From a virus: a stretch of 27,103 bases of DNA. The DNA is taken from positions 1 through 27,103 of IMG/VR virus record IMGVR_UViG_3300032053_000422; one strand, 5' to 3'. Below, one piece after another: positions 15,458-22,200 of this stretch (its first letter is position 1; every line of letters starts with the position of its first letter). The notes beneath the pieces are model-generated. The model was given only the letters and a program-made list of their open reading frames with translations, was not told the DNA's origin and ran no database searches. The position numbers and the translations under genes are program-made.

Positions 15458-17257
15458 TTAGTAACGCCCTTCGGGGCCCATACCGAATTCAGCGCCATAA
15501 GCATAGGCAGATACCGGATGTGTACTATGGCGATCTGACGCTGCACCAGTGCGCGCGCCCTGGAGAAGACTGTCTTTGAGATATCTGTGCGCTAGGCGGG
15601 CCATCCAGTCAGGGTGCAGCAGAGGATTCCGCGCCAGGGGGCGCATGAGAAATTCTACTTTGGGGAGGCTAGTCGCCACAGTGACGGAGGTAATGCCGTG
15701 AGATTTCAAAGTGGTCAGGGCGCTAGCTGAAAGCGGAGTTCCAACGGTGAAATGCAGAACTTCTTTCCCCAAGGTTAGGCCTTCCGCCTGGTTAAGGGGA
15801 ACGACTTTTCCACCGCTAGCAGCGGCGTCACGGTAAGTCGTATAGGGGAGTACTTCGCCCTTTATGAGCTCAGGGTGTTCGTCGGAGTGCTCTAGTACTT
15901 TGATGTGGCTGAGATCAGCCCTGGCGACCAGCTCAAGATGCCGCTTATCGACGTCGATGCCTTGGCGCTTGTAAATGTCATGGAGCGTGTCAACGAGGTA
16001 TTGTCTACCGGCGCCAAAACCTTTATGGAGAATGAGGTCATCGGGTTTAGGAATTCCTTCAGAGAGAATATCACCAGCTTCTACTTTCTGACCCGTAGAC
16101 ACCACGGCTTTCAGGTTAGGTCCCACGTAGTGCTGCGTATCTCCAACATAGATATGGCTACCGCCATGTGACGCTGGAACGATCTTAGTAACGGTACCGG
16201 CGTGCTCTGCGAGAGCGGCCTTGTTGATGAAGTTCTGGGGGACTTCCAGAAGCTGACGGATACCAGCGATACCTTCCAACTTTGGTGAGGTACCTTTCAG
16301 AACGCGCATACCGTGCTTAGCCCCGAGGGCCATTTGCGTCAAGGGCTCCGAGATCGATTGTGCGGCACGAACACCAACATTGATACCAATAGCGTGCGGA
16401 CGCCCGCGCTCATCAAGACCCTGACATTTTCGGCAAACGCCGTCGGATAGGTCGCATGTCATTGGTGATCGGACATACACAGTCTTGACAGCGTCACGTA
16501 GTTTCGATGCGACAGCTTTTGTTACAACATCATTGCGGTGAAATCCTGCTTGATCTTGAGATAGGTAACGGTCAACGACATTGCCGTCTTGGCTATTCAG
16601 TGCGATTCCGTTATGCGTCCCACAGTCATCGGCTGTAATAACCATGGGGTACATACTATTAGTCATGATCTTCGACATATCGCCAGGTTCGGCGATAGCG
16701 GTGTATGTCTGTACGGTGTTGTGGCGAGCCTCGTTACCGGCGGCCCAGTGATCCGCGGCGGACAGACCTTCTGCGTATGACTTACTGATGAGCCAGGGAT
16801 TGATAGCTCCGCGACCCGTGGTAGTCGCAACTGGAGAAGCAATTGTCTTCATCAGCTGGGGGATATTTCCGCGGGCGCCTGAAAGAGCCATGGCTGTCAT
16901 AGAGCCAGGATGTGTTTTGGTATGCTCGAGCATCCTCTTCTGGACATCGAGTATGATGTTTTCCTTCTCCGCCATAGTCTTAGCGTTTTTCATGGCCGCT
17001 ACACCAGGCGCCATGATCGCATCACGAGACTTATATTCTGGCGTGATATCATCAAGTCCGACCGAGATACCCTCTAGAGTAGAGAGGTCATCTCCAAGCT
17101 GTTTAAGCTTACTCACAATCTCTACATACTCCGTGGGATCCTCCTGCGCGAGATCCAGCATCTTCTGCTGGAACTCTTTTTTATTCAAAGTGCCCGTAAC
17201 GTGATGCTTAAGCGGCAGCAACGAGTTTACGAGGTACTTACCTAGAGTCTGGGACAT
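15458..17257 (-). CDS. RNA polymerase beta' subunit, C-terminal half (599 aa)
   Basis: This is the catalytic-core C-half of a bacterial-type beta'. It starts MSQTLGKYLVNSLLPLKHHV, matching beta' just after the double-psi barrel region (E. coli TTVGRAILWMIVP). SGARGNIPQL (126-135) leads into the bridge-helix region (about 155-195). A zinc site has Cys212, Cys268, Cys275 and Cys278 (DDCGTH, CDLSDGVCRKC). AAQSISEPLTQMALGAKHG (298-316) is the trigger-loop segment. His315 aligns with the catalytic-loop His, while the neighbouring Arg is Gly. A jaw/clamp C-terminus follows (LHDIYKRQGIDVDKRHLELV). It must assemble with the fused beta-beta'N protein encoded 2 kb upstream. No Shine-Dalgarno is obvious; a 7-bp hairpin lies just before the start. 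Confidence 0.93.
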   Translation of the reverse strand: MSQTLGKYLVNSLLPLKHHVTGTLNKKEFQQKMLDLAQEDPTEYVEIVSKLKQLGDDLSTLEGISVGLDDITPEYKSRDAIMAPGVAAMKNAKTMAEKENIILDVQKRMLEHTKTHPGSMTAMALSGARGNIPQLMKTIASPVATTTGRGAINPWLISKSYAEGLSAADHWAAGNEARHNTVQTYTAIAEPGDMSKIMTNSMYPMVITADDCGTHNGIALNSQDGNVVDRYLSQDQAGFHRNDVVTKAVASKLRDAVKTVYVRSPMTCDLSDGVCRKCQGLDERGRPHAIGINVGVRAAQSISEPLTQMALGAKHGMRVLKGTSPKLEGIAGIRQLLEVPQNFINKAALAEHAGTVTKIVPASHGGSHIYVGDTQHYVGPNLKAVVSTGQKVEAGDILSEGIPKPDDLILHKGFGAGRQYLVDTLHDIYKRQGIDVDKRHLELVARADLSHIKVLEHSDEHPELIKGEVLPYTTYRDAAASGGKVVPLNQAEGLTLGKEVLHFTVGTPLSASALTTLKSHGITSVTVATSLPKVEFLMRPLARNPLLHPDWMARLAHRYLKDSLLQGARTGAASDRHSTHPVSAYAYGAEFGMGPEGRY

Positions 17258-17263
17258 GGAGAA

Positions 17264-17584
17264 TTAAAGACCGTTAGGGTCTTTTGGCGCCGGAGTGAGA
17301 GCATTCTGAATTAGTCCTGCTGCCACGGGGATACCGAGCCCAGATACCATTTGTCCGCCGAAGGTATCCATGAAGGGCTTCTTCGCTGGTGCGGCGCCAG
17401 GAGCTCCAGGTGCAGCAGCACCTCCGAATACAGGGCCCTTAGGCGCGGCAGAGGCTACAGGTGGGGCAGCAGGAGGAGCGGCTGGCGCTACCTTCTTAGG
17501 GAAGTTCATGACAGGTACGTTGGCTACCTTGAACATGGCGTGGGCTTCTTTAACCCCAGCCTGGTAGTAAATTTGATCAATCAT
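17264..17584 (-). CDS. Pro/Ala-rich small protein (106 aa)
   Basis: The ATG overlaps the upstream stop as ATGA. The N-terminal helix, MIDQIYYQAGVKEAHAMFKV, resembles the starts of the two genes before it (a short helix with xYxxGxxxA). Residues 27-75 are a Pro/Ala/Gly linker (APAAPPAAPPVASAAPKGP). A Gly-rich hydrophobic stretch follows (FGGQMVSGLGIPVAAGLIQN, about 75-94). It immediately precedes the beta' C-half gene. Function unknown. Confidence 0.6.
   Translation of the reverse strand: MIDQIYYQAGVKEAHAMFKVANVPVMNFPKKVAPAAPPAAPPVASAAPKGPVFGGAAAPGAPGAAPAKKPFMDTFGGQMVSGLGIPVAAGLIQNALTPAPKDPNGL
17266..17284 (-). other. Perfect 7-bp hairpin before the beta' C-half gene
   Basis: AAAGACC and GGTCTTT flank a 5-base loop; the stem includes the stop codon of the 106-residue gene. 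It lies 8 bases before the ATG of the beta' C-half, which has no clear ribosome-binding site. It could act as an mRNA processing site, a weak terminator or a translational control element. Confidence 0.45.
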
Positions 17585-17874
17585 ATTGCTGCCCCATCCC
17601 GGCCGATGCCGGAGTAATCGTAGGAGGACGCGCCAGTAGCGAAAGGAGAAGACTTAGCGCCCCACCGTACGGGGTTCCCGAAGCGCTTCTTACCCTCATC
17701 TTTTAGCGGGGAGACCCCGGGGTCCAAATCTGTAAGATGCTTAGCTAGGCGTTCAGCGGATACGTTCATGTCACCATGAGGGATCGCTCGCTGATAGGAG
17801 TCTCCGGCGGTACGAAAGCCGAATTCCTCCTCGGCACGAGCCTGACCTTCAGCGTAAGCTAGTTTCTTAAACAT
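17581..17874 (-). CDS. Hypothetical protein (97 aa)
   Basis: The start is an ATG 13 bases after the previous stop, and it is coupled by ATGA to the next gene. It begins MFKKLAYAEGQARAEEEFGF, a short helix with AYAEGxxxAxxEF. The remainder is polar and Gly/Ser/Asp-rich, probably extended. No family is recognised. It is part of the five-gene cassette between the two polymerase genes. Confidence 0.6.
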   Translation of the reverse strand: MFKKLAYAEGQARAEEEFGFRTAGDSYQRAIPHGDMNVSAERLAKHLTDLDPGVSPLKDEGKKRFGNPVRWGAKSSPFATGASSYDYSGIGRDGAAI

Positions 17875-17887
17875 GGCTGAGCCTAGG

Positions 17888-18046
17888 TTATTTGTTGGAA
17901 CTGGACAATCTGTTGGGCGCTACGGAGTTCTCTTTACTGCCAACCAGGGCTTCTCGCCGCTTTACGGCATCCTCCAACTTTTTAGCCAACTCCTCTCGGG
18001 CTAATTGCCGCCCTTCTTCGAAAGCTAGCTTAAGATGTGGATTCAT
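17888..18046 (-). CDS. Small helical protein (52 aa)
   Basis: I chose the ATG at 18044-18046 because AAGGAG lies 8 bases upstream. The frame extends further to 18172, but that part overlaps the nuclease gene and is not protein-like. The product begins MNPHLKLAFEEGRQLAREEL and is one long charged helix. The start resembles those of the next two genes. It overlaps the end of the HNH gene by 17 bases. Confidence 0.6.
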   Translation of the reverse strand: MNPHLKLAFEEGRQLAREELAKKLEDAVKRREALVGSKENSVAPNRLSSSNK

Positions 18047-18617
18047 CGTGGACTCCTTCAATGCTAGCGTGACGCTTGAGGTACTCAATAGCACGGGACA
18101 ACCGCACGGGGGACTCCCTAGCGAATCCCAGAAGAGTGTTACACGCGGGACAAAGAAGATCGCGCACGGCACCAGTTGTGTGATTGTGGTCTACGCATAA
18201 AAAACGATGCTTGCCTGAGGGAGGGTCGCCGCAACAGGCGCAAAGGCCCCGTTGCCTCTGTAGCCTCGCAGAGTAGGCGTCCAAGGAAAGCCCATACGTC
18301 TGGAGCAATTTTTTCCTACGTATTTTAAGATACTCAGCAGGATTCTTACGTCGCCATTCCTTTGCGATAGCTATAAATTTTTCAGGATCACGGCGATATT
18401 TATCTCTACTCGCCAAAAGAACATTCTCTCGATTCTTGGCGTACCACTCAGCGCTCCTACGTTTGGCTTTACCTGGATTCGCGGAGTCCCAGCGCTTCAC
18501 GCGGAGACAAACACAGCTCTTACACTCGCTAGTTCTTCCGCATTTAGCCCGTCTATCGATGTAGAATAACGTAAGTACTTTTTTATTACCGCAGGCGGTA
18601 CGGGTCTTAGTCAGCAT
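18030..18617 (-). CDS. HNH / endonuclease-VII-like nuclease (195 aa)
   Basis: The C-terminal half has the fold signature of recombination endonuclease VII-like HNH enzymes. A GLCACCG zinc pair (Cys126, Cys129) is followed by LCVDHNHTTG with the catalytic His cluster (about 142-148). LLCPACNTLLG then gives the second zinc pair (Cys156, Cys159), and ARESPVRLSRAIEYLKRH ends the domain. The N-terminus has a Cys-containing zinc-like segment. Charged repeats (EWRRKNPAEYLKIRRKK) lie in between, as in free-standing homing nucleases. I chose the ATG at 18615-18617, just after the upstream stop; another ATG at 18656 would overlap the ferritin-like gene. The gene is visibly AT-richer than its neighbours, which suggests recent transfer. 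It would cut DNA and spread itself. Confidence 0.85.
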   Translation of the reverse strand: MLTKTRTACGNKKVLTLFYIDRRAKCGRTSECKSCVCLRVKRWDSANPGKAKRRSAEWYAKNRENVLLASRDKYRRDPEKFIAIAKEWRRKNPAEYLKIRRKKLLQTYGLSLDAYSARLQRQRGLCACCGDPPSGKHRFLCVDHNHTTGAVRDLLCPACNTLLGFARESPVRLSRAIEYLKRHASIEGVHDESTS

Positions 18618-18621
18618 AAAG

Positions 18622-19230
18622 TTATTTTTCACATAGGAACATGCGACGCAAATCATCTGCGTGTTTCTGATCGACTAAAACTGTATTTTCTATCAGTACG
18701 CGTAATCCCGTATTCTCCCCACATAGAAGAAGAAGTTCACGCCCACAAACTATCAATTCTTTCTCCGCTTGTAACAGCGTAATGAAAATTTGGTGAAGAT
18801 CCCCTATGTCCGGTACCCTGGATACCGCCGGTGTAGGCTCTCCTCCTAACGCGGTTATTTTCATCGCCAAATCATACGCAGCGTCTCTCTCCTCTAAGAG
18901 GTGCACATTGAAATGGTCGTAGATAGCATCCCTAAAATGCGCTCTAACACGATCCCCGTAATTCATCCACATGATCACAGCGGTGTACTTCAAGCGTAGT
19001 AGAGCTTGTAGCTTTTTAACTACCTTCTCCTGCGGAACGGCGAACATGCCCTCTTCAGGGGAGACAGCTAGTGGATGCACGCCCTCCGAAGCAGTGGGCA
19101 GCGGAACTTGGGTCTCTACCTCCGCCACCTCAGGCGACTCAGGCGAAGCGCCTCCTGGCAATTCAACTAGAGCCGCCGCCTCAGCCCGCTTAATGTAAAA
19201 CTGCGTGATCTCATAGCGTGACATAGACAT
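18622..19230 (-). CDS. Ferritin-like four-helix protein (202 aa)
   Basis: The ATG shares bases with the stop of the polymerase gene (TAATG), so the two are translationally coupled. After a Pro/Glu linker (about 20-65), four helices follow at about 67-92, 98-127, 143-170 and 174-198. The second has HLLEERDAAYDLAMKITALG and a following GEP turn, and the fourth has LIENTVLVDQKHADDLRRM. These are close to bacterioferritin/Dps-like helices. The diiron ligands are only partly kept: the helix-A Glu appears to be Lys81 and the helix-B ExxH lacks its His, while DQKH remains in helix D. Iron oxidation is therefore doubtful. It may be a structural or storage protein. Its link to the polymerase is by position only. 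Confidence 0.6.
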   Translation of the reverse strand: MSMSRYEITQFYIKRAEAAALVELPGGASPESPEVAEVETQVPLPTASEGVHPLAVSPEEGMFAVPQEKVVKKLQALLRLKYTAVIMWMNYGDRVRAHFRDAIYDHFNVHLLEERDAAYDLAMKITALGGEPTPAVSRVPDIGDLHQIFITLLQAEKELIVCGRELLLLCGENTGLRVLIENTVLVDQKHADDLRRMFLCEK

Positions 19231-22200
19231 TAGCCCACCTCGACCTTGGTACCTAGGGTGATCTCACCGCGTTTATACGCGGCCAAAGCGTCAGATTTAG
19301 TCTTATACTTATGCGTCTTCCCGTTCGGCGAAGCTTCTGCTTTAGACGCCAAGTGCACTCCAAGCATAGCTTCCATCCGGGGAGCTACCATCAAAGAATC
19401 CTTGGCCAGGTCTGAGAAGAGAAGATTCGATAGCGTCATTCCCTTAACTTCCTGAACAGCGCCAGGGAGCACCGGAACATGAATCTGAAAGGTATCCCCG
19501 TCATAGTCAGCGTTCATTCCTAGCTCAATGAATGGATTGACGTGGATTGTCTTCCCCGCGACGGGTACAGGATTCGCTCCTACGAAACCGTACCGATGCA
19601 GCGTCGGCGCTCGATTGACCATGACGGGACGTTCCTTGAGCTCCGCCATAAGAGCGTCGTTCGCCGCCGGGTGTTTATTCTCAACCATCTCTTTGGCGGC
19701 TACCGCGCCAAAACCTCGACGTACCAAACGAGCAATAACAAATTTGCCGTACATACCCCAGAGCATGTCTGTAGGTAGACCGATCTCATCCATCCCGAGA
19801 GAGCCGTCGGGCGCGATTGTTCCGCGTCCGGATACGTCCTGCTGACGCTTCATTATCTTCTTCTGAAAGAAACTACTCTTAGGAGTAGTCTTGCCTGTTA
19901 GGTGCTCGAGTAAGCCTTTCACGTTACGCTTCAAAAGCTTGGGGTTGTCAGACTCGTTGGTTCCGATCACTGCGCCCACGGCGTTAGCCAGGTTCTGCCG
20001 TAGTTTGGCATGCTCATCTGGGGGCAAGGTATTCTCATCCACCTGCCGCTGCAGCGATTTATTGTGCAGCATGGCGCTTTGATAGAGATAGTTGGAGTCC
20101 CCAACCACCAACTCAGAGCCGCTCTTGCCGGGAAGAATGGGGCGCATTACAGGAGGTAGTACGGGTAGCTTTGACAGTACATAGGCGTCCCCGGCCTTGA
20201 GATTCTGTCGGTGTAGGGCGTCAAGGAACTTGATCTGTTTTACCGCGTCGTCAAGTTTGGCACCTTTTATAGTTTTGAGAGACGTTCGAAGTTCAGCTAG
20301 GCGCCCCGTGACGTCGATAGCATTGAGCCGTTTCTTCATGACGGCTCCGCCGTTGGAGTAGTAGTGCGCCTCAAATTCTTTAGCCGTCAAACCTAGTAGC
20401 CGCCGGGCAGGGTCAACGAAAATAGGATTCATGATCGGCTCAGCGAGCTCGATGTGACTCCACCTGGTACCTGTTGGGCCGCCAGTAACTGCGGGGTCGA
20501 ACAAGCCCCCACGTTCCGGGGCTAGGTCTTTAGCTCGAACTAGTTTTTCGTTCTGAATGGCTCCGGACGACATCTTAAGAATGTCGTGATCTGTAAGAGG
20601 CGATAGAGTACTAATGCTCCCCCGAGTATCTACCTTCACGCCAGCGCCGTGCAGCATCCCGACGAACTTGTCGTAGGCGAAGGATGATTTAAGCGGAGGG
20701 AGCGGGAGTCCTAGCTGAACAGCGCGCCAAAACTCATCATTCTTTTGGCTCTTAATGACGGCGGTCTCCCGCAGAACATTGCGAGCATTATGCGCTACCA
20801 GGGCATTGAACTCCATCTTGCCGACGGCCTTGGCCCCGTTGTCCCCGCCCTTGATGGGCTGTTGATTGACGTCATAGGCTCCAGTACCGCGAGCAGCGAA
20901 GTTGGTCTCCGTTGTCTTGAACAACCGGAGCACGTACTGAGGGCCTACTAGGATACCCGGAATCTTCTTTCCAGATACGGGATCGAATAGGGTCTCTTTG
21001 TCCTTGACCCCATGCTCCTTAGCCAGATTCTTAGCCCACTGTACGTTGTCACGCCCAGAGAAGTTCTCCACGGCGATGGGCTTCCCCATCTTCCTCGCAA
21101 CCTTGGCTACGACTGTCTCCAGGATCTGCGCGGGGTTGATACGAGAGATAACGCCAGCAGAGGTATACAGAACCTCGAGGGGTTTACCGCTCTCATCCTG
21201 TAGCATCTTATGGTCGGGTACGATCATTGACACAACGCCCTTATTGCCGTGGCGCCCTGTCAACTTATCCCCCACGCGCATGGGCTCTTTTGTCTTGACC
21301 GTAACGACGACGCGCTTATCCGTTACGTGAACGTCGATCACTTCTCCAGGATAGTCGTGCTCCCATGCTCTAACCAACTCACGATATGGGTTCACGAGCG
21401 TCTTCTTCAAATTACCGAGAAGCATGTCCGATGCCGACATCTTGCCGCGAACAACCCCAGCGATAAGGATATCATGAGGCATTACAACCGTGCCCTGCTT
21501 TACTACACCATTGGACCCCAGCTTACGATACTGATCCTGTGTGTACTTAATGCCGTAATACTGTTGATGAATGTCGCGGCCAATCGTAGCGTCACGTTCA
21601 ACTTCTACGATCTCCTTATACATATGTTCGGACGTCAACTTCTCCGCGGCGCCCTCTGAGATGACAACTGCGTCATTGGAGTTCATGCCATAGTAGGGAA
21701 CATACCCAATGGTCATGTTGCGGCCGAGAGCGAATGTGCCATCCCGCGTGAAGTTCGACTCTGCCAGGTGCTGGTCAGCTTCAACGTGATCCCCGGGCTT
21801 AACTAGCAGCTCGTGATTGAGGTGCGTCTTGGACGCGAATGGTAGATTCGTATCGTAAGGCACCCTAACTAGATCTTTATCCGCGGACTCCTTAGTACGC
21901 TCCGCCAGATAATCGTCCTTGAACTCGTCCCAGGTGTATTCTTTCAAAGATCCGAAACCCCATTCGGGGCCATGCTTCTCGTAGGCGTATTTCGCAGCAT
22001 CCTTTGAGTCGAACCCCACCATACACTTGTCTTCGTCGTGCGAGCCGTCCTTCTTCTTCTGACGAACGACGTATACATGATCGAAGACACCATCCTCCTT
22101 GAGGTAGATATCCACCGTCTCCCCATCATCTCCAACCGTCTTGGGGATGTGGCCGTACGCCACGTACATCTTCTTCTCCCACTTCTTACCTTCGGGAGAA

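Noticed and set aside
18047-18172. N-terminal extension of the 52-residue gene to 18172
   Set aside because: The extra residues overlap the HNH active-site coding region, are Cys/Pro-rich and unlike the rest. The internal ATG has a strong ribosome-binding site.
17258-19230. Intron splitting beta'
   Set aside because: Each half has its own stop or start codon, and the gap is filled by genes with their own starts and couplings. I saw no group I or II intron core.
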